Origin: Nocardioides jiangsuensis
GTDB lineage: Bacteria > Actinomycetota > Actinomycetes > Propionibacteriales > Nocardioidaceae
DNA length: 64,000 nucleotides
NCBI RefSeq assembly: GCF_019679455.1
Contig: NZ_JAIEZQ010000002.1
Coordinates: 186,001 to 250,000, forward strand
Direction: 5' to 3'
Both the position numbers and the translations under genes were made by a program. The notes under the pieces are model-generated. The model ran no database searches, was not told the origin of the DNA, and worked only from the letters and a program-made list of their open reading frames with translations. Shown here in pieces: positions 25,943-33,715 of this stretch; within the stretch, counting starts at the first letter, position 1; each line of letters begins with the position of its first letter.

Positions 25943-26761
25943 ATGTCGCACCCATCCGGTCAGTCCCTCCGTCTGCTGCTGGCGGGTGCGTCCGTGCTCC
26001 TCCTGGGTCAGTTCTTCGCTCCCGGCAACGCCGCAGCGGTGGACCCGCAGACCGTCGCGGTGACGGCGGCCACGAAGGCGCCGCCGCTCCGGCCGAACCT
26101 CGTGGTGCTGCCGGCGGACGGCATCTACGTGCAGGGCAGCGGTGAAGAGCGCAAGATCCGGTTCGAGTCGGCGCTCGGCAACGTCGGCCGTGGCCCGGTC
26201 GAGGTCCGGCCGAACAACAGCCGGCCCTGCCCGGCGGGCAAGCGGCACGCCTCGCAGGTGATGTACCGCGACATGGACGGCTCGGGCCGCTACCGCCGCG
26301 AGGTCGACACGGGTCTCGCGCGCCGCTCCGCCGGGTGCATGGTCTTCCACCGCTTCCATGACCACTGGCACTTCGAGGCGGCCTCGCGCTACACGCTGCA
26401 CCGCGCGGACGAGCCCGAGGCGCTCGTCGTCGCGCGGCGCAAGATGAGCTTCTGCCTGCGCGACAGCCGCCGCCTCCCCGCGTCGTACGGCAGCTTGAAC
26501 CGCCCGCAGGCGTACGGCGCCTGCTCCCGCAGCTCGCCGCAGGGCATCTCCATCGGCTGGGCCGACGTCTACCAGTCGTTCCTCGTGGGCCAGGCGTTAC
26601 GCCTTCCCTCGGACGCGCGGAACGGGCTGTACTGCCTGCGGATCAAGGTCGACCCGCAGAACATGCTCGAGGAGACGAACGACGGCGACAACGAGTCGGT
26701 GCGCGCGTTCTACCTCGAGGGGACCTCGATCGGCTACCGCGACGCCCGCCGCTGCAGCTGA
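25943..26761 (+). CDS. Lysyl-oxidase-like secreted protein
   Basis: The 272-residue protein has a signal peptide (LRLLLAGASVLLLGQFF, then APGNAAA). The domain carries a copper-site motif FHRFHDHWHFE, equivalent to the His-rich motif of lysyl oxidases, followed by KMSFCLRDS. The C-terminal strand GLYCLRIKVDPQNMLEETNDGDNE matches the end of that family (PF01186 type). Animal homologues oxidise lysine side chains; bacterial members are mostly uncharacterised. GGGGAG precedes the ATG by 6 nt. It follows the acyltransferase after 195 nt, in which I see no other gene. Confidence 0.82.
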   Translation: MSHPSGQSLRLLLAGASVLLLGQFFAPGNAAAVDPQTVAVTAATKAPPLRPNLVVLPADGIYVQGSGEERKIRFESALGNVGRGPVEVRPNNSRPCPAGKRHASQVMYRDMDGSGRYRREVDTGLARRSAGCMVFHRFHDHWHFEAASRYTLHRADEPEALVVARRKMSFCLRDSRRLPASYGSLNRPQAYGACSRSSPQGISIGWADVYQSFLVGQALRLPSDARNGLYCLRIKVDPQNMLEETNDGDNESVRAFYLEGTSIGYRDARRCS

Positions 26762-26822
26762 GGCGCCGTCCGCCTGACGCGCGCGGGCTGGGGTGGGCGC
26801 GGTGCACGTCGGCGCGGGACGG

Positions 26823-28205
26823 TCAGCCGACGACGACCGTCTCGAGGTACCTCGGCACCACCGCGGTCCAGTCGAGCTGTCCGGTGAGCCGTCCGGCCAG
26901 GGTCCACGCTGCGTCGGGCTCCCCGTGCACGACGTACGCGGTCTCCGGCCTGCGGGGCGCCCGGTGCAGCCACGCCACGAGCTCGTCGGCGTCGGCGTGC
27001 GCCGAGAACTCCGGCGCGGGCACCACGTCGGCGCGCACCGGGACGTACTTGCCATGGATCTTGATCGCCTTGGCGCCGTCGAGCAGCGCCCGCCCGCGGG
27101 TCCCGGGGACCTGGAACCCGGTGAGCACGACGGTGTGGCGCGACTGCGGAAGCTGGTGTGCGAGGTGGTGCAGCACCCGGCCCCCGGTCGCCATCCCCGA
27201 CGCCGAGATCAGGATGCACGGGTGGTCGGGCTGGTTGAGCCGCATCGACTGCTCGACCGAGTGCACGAGGTGCAGGTCGCCCGGGTCGAGCGGGTCTCCG
27301 TCGCGCTCGAGCCCGGCGCGCACCTCGGGCGAGCGCTCCTGGATCGCCCGCCGGTAGACGTCGAGCGCGGCCAGGGCCATCGGGCTGTCGACGTACACCG
27401 GCAGGTGCGGGATCTGGTCCGCGTCCATCAGCACCTTGAGGTGGTGCAGCAGCACCGGCGTGCGGTCGACGGCGAACGCCGGCATCAGCACGGTGCCGCC
27501 CCGGCGGGCGGTGCGCCGGATCGTGGAGGCGAGCCGGTCGGTGCTGAGCGGGTCGTGGGTGCGGTCGCCGTACGTCGACTCGACCAGCACGACGTCGGCG
27601 CCGACCGGCGGCTGCGGGGGAGCGAGCAGCGGGTGCACCGGACGGCCCAGGTCGCCGCTGACCAGCAGGGTCCGGGCGCCGATCGTGATCTCCGCGAACG
27701 CGGAGCCCAGGATGTGCCCGGCCGGGTGCAGGGTCACGCTGCCGATGCCGCCGATCTCGGCGGGCCGGCCGAACGGCACGGGGCGCAGCAGGCCGATCGC
27801 CTTCTCGGCGTCGGCCTCGTCGAACAGCGGGAGGGGCGGGTCGTGCTTGGAGTACCCGCCGGCCCGGGCGTGCTCGGCGTCCTCCTCCTGCAGGTGCGCC
27901 GCGTCGCGCAGCACGATCGCCGCGAGCGCCGCGGTCCCCGGCGTGCACAGGACCTGGCCGTGGAAGCCGGCCCGGACCAGGGCCGGGAGGTAGCCGCAGT
28001 GGTCGAGGTGCGCGTGGGTCAGCACCACCGTGGACAGCCGGGAGGCGTCGGCGGGGAACGGCGCCCAGTTGCGCCGCCGCCAGACCCGCTCGCCCTGGAA
28101 CAGCCCGCAGTCGACGAGGGCGCCGGCGTCCTCGACCCGGAGCAGGAACCTGCTGCCGGTGACCGTGCCGGCCGCGCCCAGGAAGGTCAGTGTCGGCTTG
28201 GTCAT
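26823..28205 (-). CDS. MBL-fold/beta-CASP metallohydrolase (RNA-processing type)
   Basis: The 460-residue protein has the metallo-beta-lactamase zinc motif THAHLDHCGYLPALV, further ligands in GHILGSAF and SGDLGR, and beta-CASP elements (PAFAVDRTPVLLHHL; ISASGMATGGRVLHHL; FSAHADADELVAWL). This is the CPSF73/YSH1-like bacterial family, annotated as exonuclease or RNA metallohydrolase. In some bacteria members act as RNases. No partner gene is seen beside it. Confidence 0.9.
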   Translation of the reverse strand: MTKPTLTFLGAAGTVTGSRFLLRVEDAGALVDCGLFQGERVWRRRNWAPFPADASRLSTVVLTHAHLDHCGYLPALVRAGFHGQVLCTPGTAALAAIVLRDAAHLQEEDAEHARAGGYSKHDPPLPLFDEADAEKAIGLLRPVPFGRPAEIGGIGSVTLHPAGHILGSAFAEITIGARTLLVSGDLGRPVHPLLAPPQPPVGADVVLVESTYGDRTHDPLSTDRLASTIRRTARRGGTVLMPAFAVDRTPVLLHHLKVLMDADQIPHLPVYVDSPMALAALDVYRRAIQERSPEVRAGLERDGDPLDPGDLHLVHSVEQSMRLNQPDHPCILISASGMATGGRVLHHLAHQLPQSRHTVVLTGFQVPGTRGRALLDGAKAIKIHGKYVPVRADVVPAPEFSAHADADELVAWLHRAPRRPETAYVVHGEPDAAWTLAGRLTGQLDWTAVVPRYLETVVVG

Positions 28206-28338
28206 CGCGCCGCCCTTCGTCGCTCCGCCGCCCCTGGTCCCACTCTGCGCGGGTGGGAGGTGCGGCGGCCACGGCCGAAGGTCCCGCCCGGGCAGGCGGG
28301 AGGCGGCGGCTCGGCGGGTGGTCCCGGCGGGCGGCGGG

Positions 28339-29208
28339 TCAGCGCAGCCGGGTGACCTCGAACTGCATCGGCGGGTCGGCGATCACGTGCTGGTGCGGCA
28401 CGAGCGCGATCTCCCGACGTCCCGACTCCGCCGTGGCCTCGAGGATCGAGAACACCGTGGACGCCGTCCGGGCGAGCGCCGTCCCCGGGTCGCCGGTGGA
28501 GAGCAGGTGCGCGAGGAACAGGGCCGAGGTGAGGTCCCCCGCGCCGTTCGGCGCGATCGGTAGCAGCGGGGTCGTCACCGACCAGGCTCCGTCGGGGGAG
28601 ACCGCGATCATCTCGAGGCTGTCCGCCGCGGTGTCGCGGTGGATCACGCTGGTCACGAGCACGGTCCGCGGCCCGAGCCCGCGGACCTTGTCGACCGCGG
28701 CGAGCACGTCGTCGAGCGAGCCGCCCTCGGCCGTCGCGGTCTCGGCGAGGAAGTCGAGCTCGAAGTGGTTGGGGGTGATGATGTCGGCCTTCGGCACGAC
28801 CTGGTCGCGCATGAACTCCGGGATCCCGGGGCGCACGAAGAAGCCGCGGCCCACGTCGCCCATCACCGGGTCGCAGCAGTACACCGCGTCCGCGCTGACC
28901 GCCTTGACCCGGTCGACGGCGTCGAGGATGACCGCGCCCACGTCCTCCGCGCCCTGGTAGCCGGAGAGCACCGCGTCCACGCCGGGCAGGGCGCCACGCT
29001 CCTCGACCCCGGTGATCACGTCGCCGATGTCGGTCGCGCTGAGCAGCGGGCCACGCCACGCGCCGTAGCCGGTGTGGTTGGAGAAGTGGACGGTGACCAC
29101 CGGCCACACCTCGATGCCGAGGCGCTGGAGGGGGAAGACGGCGGCGCTGTTGCCCACGTGTCCGTAGGCCACCGAGGACTGGATCGACAGAATGCTCACG
29201 CCCGGCAT
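28339..29208 (-). CDS. pdxY: Pyridoxal kinase
   Basis: Phosphorylates pyridoxal to pyridoxal 5'-phosphate in the B6 salvage route. The 289-residue ribokinase-fold protein begins SILSIQSSVAYGHVGNSAAVF and has YCCDPVMGD, ITPNHFELDFL and the catalytic PNGAGDLTSALF. These are in the PdxY/PdxK order. ATG at 29208 gives the family's start. It follows the M23 peptidase gene by 11 nt on the same strand, so the two may share a transcript. Confidence 0.93.
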   Translation of the reverse strand: MPGVSILSIQSSVAYGHVGNSAAVFPLQRLGIEVWPVVTVHFSNHTGYGAWRGPLLSATDIGDVITGVEERGALPGVDAVLSGYQGAEDVGAVILDAVDRVKAVSADAVYCCDPVMGDVGRGFFVRPGIPEFMRDQVVPKADIITPNHFELDFLAETATAEGGSLDDVLAAVDKVRGLGPRTVLVTSVIHRDTAADSLEMIAVSPDGAWSVTTPLLPIAPNGAGDLTSALFLAHLLSTGDPGTALARTASTVFSILEATAESGRREIALVPHQHVIADPPMQFEVTRLR

Positions 29209-29219
29209 TGTCCCATCCG

Positions 29220-29858
29220 TCAGCGCGCGAGCATGAGGTAGTCGTGCGGGCGGACCGCGGAGGTGTACCCGGTGCCGGACGGCCGTACCTCGAAGTGCAG
29301 GTGACAGCCGTCGGGGGCGGCCGCGTCCGAGGCGCGCGCGACGAGCTGCCCCTTGCGGACGCGGTCGCCCGGGTCGACGTACACCCGCCGCACGTGCCCG
29401 ACCACGACGTCCACGTCGCGCTGGGCGTTGCGGATCCGGAAGGCGCGGGCGCCGTACGACGGGCCGAGCCCGCCGGCCGAACCGGGCCGCACGACGCGCC
29501 CCGGGAGTCCCGCGAACAGCCGGGTGCCGCAGGGCATCGCCATGTCCAGCCCATGGTGGAAACCGCGCTCGCCGGTGCAGCGTGGGTCGGGGTCGTAGTA
29601 CGGCGCCCGGGTGCAGCCGAACGGGATCATCTTGCGCCGCTCCCCGGCGTACCACGGCGAGGTGTAGCGGTGCCGGTCCGTGACCCAGAACCGCTTCGTC
29701 GTGCCCGCGGTCGCCCGGGTCGCCGTCGCCCGTGCCTCCGCCCGCGCCCCGGCCGGGCCCTCGGGGGACCGGCCCGCCGGACCGGACGCGACCGCGGGAC
29801 CGAGGGTGAGGGCCGCGCTGAGGAGGGCGCCGAGCAGGAGCTGCCACATGCGCCCCAT
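29220..29858 (-). CDS. Secreted M23-family peptidase-like protein
   Basis: The 212-residue protein starts with a signal peptide (WQLLLGALLSAALTLGPAVASG) and an Ala/Arg-rich linker. An LytM/M23 domain with GFHHGLDMAMPCGT and HLHFEVRP supplies the usual zinc-ligand motifs. Members cleave peptidoglycan peptides, and some with incomplete sites activate amidases. ATG 29858 is used; ATG 29849 is in frame and equally good. Confidence 0.87.
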   Translation of the reverse strand: MGRMWQLLLGALLSAALTLGPAVASGPAGRSPEGPAGARAEARATATRATAGTTKRFWVTDRHRYTSPWYAGERRKMIPFGCTRAPYYDPDPRCTGERGFHHGLDMAMPCGTRLFAGLPGRVVRPGSAGGLGPSYGARAFRIRNAQRDVDVVVGHVRRVYVDPGDRVRKGQLVARASDAAAPDGCHLHFEVRPSGTGYTSAVRPHDYLMLAR

Positions 29859-29894
29859 CCCACCGCACGCGGGCGCGGAGCGGAACCCCGGAGG

Positions 29895-30695
29895 TCAGGC
29901 GACCTGGAGCGACCGCTTCGAGAGGCCCATCCAGTACCCGTCGATGCGCTGGTCGCCCGGTGCCTCGGGGTCGGAGGCGGCGCCGAGCGTGACGAACAAC
30001 GGCGTGTAGTGCTCCACGGTCGGGTGCGCGTAGGGCATCCCCGGCGCCTTGGAGCGGTACGACGCGAGCTCCTCGACGTCGCCGCGGGCGAGCGCGTCGG
30101 CCGCCCACGCGTCGAACTCGGTGGACCAGCCCGGGGCGGCCGCGTCGATGCGGAACTCCTTGAGGAACGGCAGCCCGTGGGTGAGGAACCCAGAGCCGAC
30201 GACCAGCACGCCCTCGTCACGCAGCGGCCGGAGCCGCCGGCCGAGCTCGAGCAGCTTGTGCGGGTCCTGGGTCGGCAGCGACATCTGCAGGACGGGGATG
30301 TCGGCGTCGGGGTACATGATCTTGAGCGGCACCCAGGCGCCGTGGTCGAGGCCGCGGCTGGGGTGCTGGTGGACGGGCTCGGTGTCCGGCATCATCGCCG
30401 CGACCCTCGCCGCGAGCGCCGAGGCGTCCGGCGTCTCGTAGGTCATCTCGTAGTACTTGCGCGCGAAGCCGCCGAAGTCGTAGACCAGCGGTGTGCCCGC
30501 GGAGGTCGCGCTCAGGCTGACCGGGGCGGCCTCCCAGTGCGCGGAGACGATGAGCACCGCGGTGGGCCGGGGGAGGTCGCGCGACCAGGCCGCGAGCTGC
30601 GAGCTCCACAGCGGGTCGTCGAGCAGCGGCGGCGCGCCGTGGCCGATGTAGAGCGCGGGCATCCGCCCGGCGTGCGGTGTGGGGTTCTCGGTCAT
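29895..30695 (-). CDS. 4,5-DOPA-extradiol-type dioxygenase (LigB/DODA family)
   Basis: The 266-residue protein has the family's metal-site pattern: ALYIGHGAPP near the N terminus, VSAHWEA, LDHGAWVPLKIMYP and FLTHGLP. Non-haem iron extradiol cleavage of catechols is the family reaction; the true substrate in bacteria is often unknown. The gene is divergent from a MarR regulator. A TTGA-N4-TCAA dyad lies in the 80-nt gap between them, so repression by that MarR protein is likely. Confidence 0.88.
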   Translation of the reverse strand: MTENPTPHAGRMPALYIGHGAPPLLDDPLWSSQLAAWSRDLPRPTAVLIVSAHWEAAPVSLSATSAGTPLVYDFGGFARKYYEMTYETPDASALAARVAAMMPDTEPVHQHPSRGLDHGAWVPLKIMYPDADIPVLQMSLPTQDPHKLLELGRRLRPLRDEGVLVVGSGFLTHGLPFLKEFRIDAAAPGWSTEFDAWAADALARGDVEELASYRSKAPGMPYAHPTVEHYTPLFVTLGAASDPEAPGDQRIDGYWMGLSKRSLQVA

Positions 30696-30700
30696 GGCAG

Positions 30701-30769
30701 GCTCCGGTGTTGAAGGTACAACTCGAAGGTAGCAGATTGAAGGTTGAAGCATCAAGTGTTTGCTAGGAT
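30701..30769. promoter_or_regulatory. DODA/marR divergent control region with TTGA dyads
   Basis: TTGAAGCATCAA (30744-30755) is a TTGA-N4-TCAA inverted repeat of MarR-operator size. The half-site TTGAAGGT recurs at 30710 and 30737, and CGAAGGT near 30724. A TAGGAT -10-like hexamer (30764-30769) sits 6 nt before the marR ATG, so that message is likely leaderless and autorepressed. Inference from sequence only. Confidence 0.55.
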
Positions 30770-30775
30770 GGTGTC

Positions 30776-31246
30776 ATGACGCGCTGGCTGAACGACGACG
30801 AGCTCCGCGCCTGGCTCAACCTGGCCGGCGTGATGCTGAAGCTCTCCCCGACCCTGGACTCGCAGCTGCAGCGCGACTCCGACATGACGCACTTCGACTA
30901 CCTGTGCCTGGCGATGCTCTCCGAGAGCGCGGACCGGACGCTGCGGATGAGCGAGCTGGCGGTCCGCACCAACGCCTCGCTGTCCCGCCTGTCGCACGTG
31001 GTGAAGAAGCTCGAGGCCCGCGGCTGGGTCGAGCGGTTCCCGTGTGCCGACAGCGGCCGGGTGACCATGGTCCGCCTCACCGCCGAGGGCTGGCGGGTGC
31101 TCGTGGCGGCGGCTCCGGGGCACGTGGAGACGGTCCGGTCGCTGGTGTTCGACGGCCTCGACGCCGAGGACGTGGCCGCGCTCGAGCGGATCGCCGGCCA
31201 CGTGGTCGAGCTGATCGAGCAGGCCGGGCTGCGCACCGTCACCTGA
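30776..31246 (+). CDS. MarR-family transcriptional regulator
   Basis: A 156-residue winged-helix protein with the MarR core: LRMSELAVRTNASLSRLSHVVKKLEARGWVERF, then the wing DSGRVTMVRLTAEGW. N- and C-terminal helices form the dimer interface. It is divergent from the DODA-type dioxygenase and probably represses it until an aromatic ligand binds. The gene ends 16 nt before a strong palindrome that separates it from ung. Confidence 0.9.
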   Translation: MTRWLNDDELRAWLNLAGVMLKLSPTLDSQLQRDSDMTHFDYLCLAMLSESADRTLRMSELAVRTNASLSRLSHVVKKLEARGWVERFPCADSGRVTMVRLTAEGWRVLVAAAPGHVETVRSLVFDGLDAEDVAALERIAGHVVELIEQAGLRTVT

Positions 31247-31262
31247 GCCGGCGAGGCTCCCG

Positions 31263-31295
31263 GTCGTACGGCGGCCGGGCCCGGCGCCGTACGAC
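31263..31295. terminator. Bidirectional palindromic terminator between marR and ung
   Basis: GTCGTACGGC (31263-31272) pairs with GCCGTACGAC (31286-31295). The 13-nt loop is itself a GC palindrome (GCCGGGCCCGGC), so nearly the whole element is one long hairpin. It lies between two convergent stop codons (31246 and 31298), as expected for a terminator used from both sides. Confidence 0.7.
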
Positions 31296-31297
31296 GG

Positions 31298-31984
31298 TCA
31301 GGGCAGCCGCCAGTCGACGGGCGCACCGCCCTGCCGGCCGAGCAGGTCGTTCACGCGGCTGAACGGCCGCGACCCGAAGAACCCCCGCGACGCCGACAGC
31401 GGGCTCGGGTGCGCCGACTCCACCCACGGCACCCCGTCGAGCATCGGTTTGAGCGTCTGCGCGTCACGGCCCCACAGGATCGCGGCCAGCGGGCCGCCCC
31501 GCTCCACCAGCGCGTGGATCGCGCGCTCGGTGACCGTCTCCCAGCCGCGCCCTCGGTGTGAGCCGGCCGACCCCGGCCGCACGGTGAGCACCCGGTTCAG
31601 CAGGAGCACGCCCTGGTCGGCCCAGGGGGTGAGGTCCCCGCTCGTCGGCAGGTCCACGCCGAGGTCGGCCTGCAGCTCGCGGAAGATGTTCGCCAGGCTG
31701 CGCGGCACCGGCCGGACGTCGGAGGCGACCGAGAAGGACAGGCCGACCGCGTGCCCCGGGGTGGGGTACGGGTCCTGGCCGACCACCAGCACCCGCACGT
31801 CGGCGAGCGGACGGCGGAACGCGCGCAGGATGTCGTCCCCCGCCGGCAGGTAGGTGCGCCCCGCGCCCACCTCGTCGCGCAGGAACCGCCCCATCGCGGC
31901 GACCGTCGTGTCCACCGGGGCAAGGGCTTCGGCCCAGTCGGGGGCGACCAGCCCGCGGTCGACGAGACCACCCAGAGCGCTCAT
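31298..31984 (-). CDS. ung: Uracil-DNA glycosylase
   Basis: Removes uracil from DNA in base-excision repair. The 228-residue family 1 enzyme has the water-activating motif [27 protein letters not shown] and the leucine-loop motif [18 protein letters not shown] 31984 is used; GTG 31993, three codons earlier, is possible. It is convergent with marR across a shared palindromic terminator. Confidence 0.95.
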   Translation of the reverse strand: MSALGGLVDRGLVAPDWAEALAPVDTTVAAMGRFLRDEVGAGRTYLPAGDDILRAFRRPLADVRVLVVGQDPYPTPGHAVGLSFSVASDVRPVPRSLANIFRELQADLGVDLPTSGDLTPWADQGVLLLNRVLTVRPGSAGSHRGRGWETVTERAIHALVERGGPLAAILWGRDAQTLKPMLDGVPWVESAHPSPLSASRGFFGSRPFSRVNDLLGRQGGAPVDWRLP

Positions 31985-32045
31985 GCGCGTCACCCTAGAG
32001 GGCGGGCCGGGACCCGCCCGGCACCGGTCCGCGGGACGGCGGCAC

Positions 32046-32939
32046 TCAGGACAGGGTGTCGGCGACCTCGTCGGCGACGGCCTCCATCCCCGCGGCGAAC
32101 GGGTGGTAGGCGAGCGCGGCCGCCCGGTCGGTACGCCGGCCGTTGACCCACGGGTCCTCGGCGCAGATGTCGTGGCCCTCGGAGGCGGCGTACATGTCCA
32201 CGAACCCCACGCCGGCCCGGTCCGCGGCGTCGGCGAGCGCGTCGTTGAGCGCGCGGGTCAACCGGTCGCCCCACGCGTAGTCGCCCTCGGCGAACGGGAG
32301 CCGGCGCGGGCAGGTGCCGGTCTCGGGGGTGAGCCGCGGGTAGCCCACGACGAGCACCTCCGCCTCCGGCGCCCGGGCCTCGATGCGGCGCAGCGCGGCG
32401 ACGACCCGGTCGGCGATGTCACCGGTGCGGGCGACCAGGTCGACGCCCTGCGCACGCAGCTGCTCGGCGCACGGCGAGCCCTGCGGGTCCACGGGCCGGA
32501 GCCGGCTGCAGGTCTGGACGAGCGTGGAGAACAGTGCGAAGTCGTTGCCGCCGATGCCGAGCGTGACCAGGTCCGTGCCGCGCCGCAGCGCGTCCAGCTG
32601 CGGGCGCACCGTCGCGCTGCCCACGGTCTTCTGCCTGCCCGTCAGGTCCCCGGTCGTCGCGCCGCTGCAGCTGACGTCGGTGACCCGGGCGATGTCGAGC
32701 CGCTCCGCGAGCAGCGCCGGGTAGTTGCCGTCGGAGCGCAGGCAGCCGTCGGCGAGCGCGGTGGTGGGCACCAGCGGGCCGGCGGTGAACGAGTCGCCCA
32801 GGGCGACGTACGACGTGAACGCGGGCTCGTCCGGCACGGGCAACGGCTCGGCGCCGGAGCCGGACGACGTGCAGCCGGCGAGCAGCGCCGCGGCCGCGAC
32901 GAGCACGGTGAGCCGGGGGAGCCGGCGGACCCGGGTCAC
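32046..32939 (-). CDS. SGNH/GDSL-hydrolase lipoprotein
   Basis: The 297-residue protein has a lipoprotein signal with lipobox LLAGC ([15 protein letters not shown]), then the GDSL nucleophile block [12 protein letters not shown], the block III GIGGNDF and the C-terminal catalytic pair DPWVNG ... YHPFAAGM. It is an exported esterase or lipase anchored to the membrane. Its GTG start overlaps the stop of the permease gene (GTGA) behind a GGGGAGG site. It is thus the last of three co-translated genes. Confidence 0.88.
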   Translation of the reverse strand: MTRVRRLPRLTVLVAAAALLAGCTSSGSGAEPLPVPDEPAFTSYVALGDSFTAGPLVPTTALADGCLRSDGNYPALLAERLDIARVTDVSCSGATTGDLTGRQKTVGSATVRPQLDALRRGTDLVTLGIGGNDFALFSTLVQTCSRLRPVDPQGSPCAEQLRAQGVDLVARTGDIADRVVAALRRIEARAPEAEVLVVGYPRLTPETGTCPRRLPFAEGDYAWGDRLTRALNDALADAADRAGVGFVDMYAASEGHDICAEDPWVNGRRTDRAAALAYHPFAAGMEAVADEVADTLS

Positions 32940-33715
32940 CTGGGGTACCTCCCCGCCATGCTGCGGCGCACCACCCGGCCGTGGGCGACCAGCCGCAGCA
33001 GCACCGCGGTGGTGATCGCCTGGGCGGCCATCAGCCCGATCAGCACCATGATCTGCGCGGCGCCGGCCTCGAGCGGGGTGCCGCCGCCGAGCAGCACGCC
33101 GACGAACGCGCCGGGCAGGGTGACCAGCCCGACCGTCCGGGTCTGGTCCAGGCCCGGCGTCAGCGCCTCCCTGCCGCTCGGCTGGATCACCTCGAAAGCC
33201 GCCTCGGGGCTGGGCAGCCCGATCGCGAGGCCGGCCTCGTAGGTGCCGAAGCTCGTCTGCAGCTCGTCGTAGGCGCGCCGCCCGGTCAGGGTGGCCGCGG
33301 TCATCGCGCCGCCGATCACGATCCCGGCGGTGGGCACCAGGCCGGCCCCGTTGAACGGCACCACCCCCGAGCCGAGGATCAGCGCGAGGACCGGTACCGC
33401 CCCGGCGGCCACCGCGGCGCCGACCATCGGGACCTGTGCCCGGGGTACGTCGATGCGGCCCGAGGAGGTCCAGGTGGCCACGGAGAACATCAGCAGCGCG
33501 AAGGCCAGCGACCACCCGATCGAGCCGAGGGCCGCGGTGATCACCAGCGAGACCGCGGCCAGCTGCACGACCGCGCGGGACGCCGCGGTCACGTGGTTGC
33601 GCTCCACCCCGAGGCGGCCCAGGCGCGACGCCGTGACCGCGACGGCGACGAGCACACCGAGGACGACCGCGAGCCGCCAGTCCGGGGACGGTGCGGTGGC
33701 CGCGGCAGCGGTCAC
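32936..33715 (-). CDS. UPF0014/FetB-family ABC transporter permease
   Basis: The 259-residue integral membrane protein has about seven helices and the family's signature region (GAMTAATLTGRRAYDEL ... LPSPEAAFEVIQPSGREALTPGLDQTRTVGLVTLPGAFVG). FetB works with the ATPase FetA in metal export, but no ATPase gene is adjacent here; the flanking genes are two hydrolases. Both ends overlap neighbours by 4 nt (GTGA). Confidence 0.87.
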   Translation of the reverse strand: MTAAAATAPSPDWRLAVVLGVLVAVAVTASRLGRLGVERNHVTAASRAVVQLAAVSLVITAALGSIGWSLAFALLMFSVATWTSSGRIDVPRAQVPMVGAAVAAGAVPVLALILGSGVVPFNGAGLVPTAGIVIGGAMTAATLTGRRAYDELQTSFGTYEAGLAIGLPSPEAAFEVIQPSGREALTPGLDQTRTVGLVTLPGAFVGVLLGGGTPLEAGAAQIMVLIGLMAAQAITTAVLLRLVAHGRVVRRSMAGRYPR

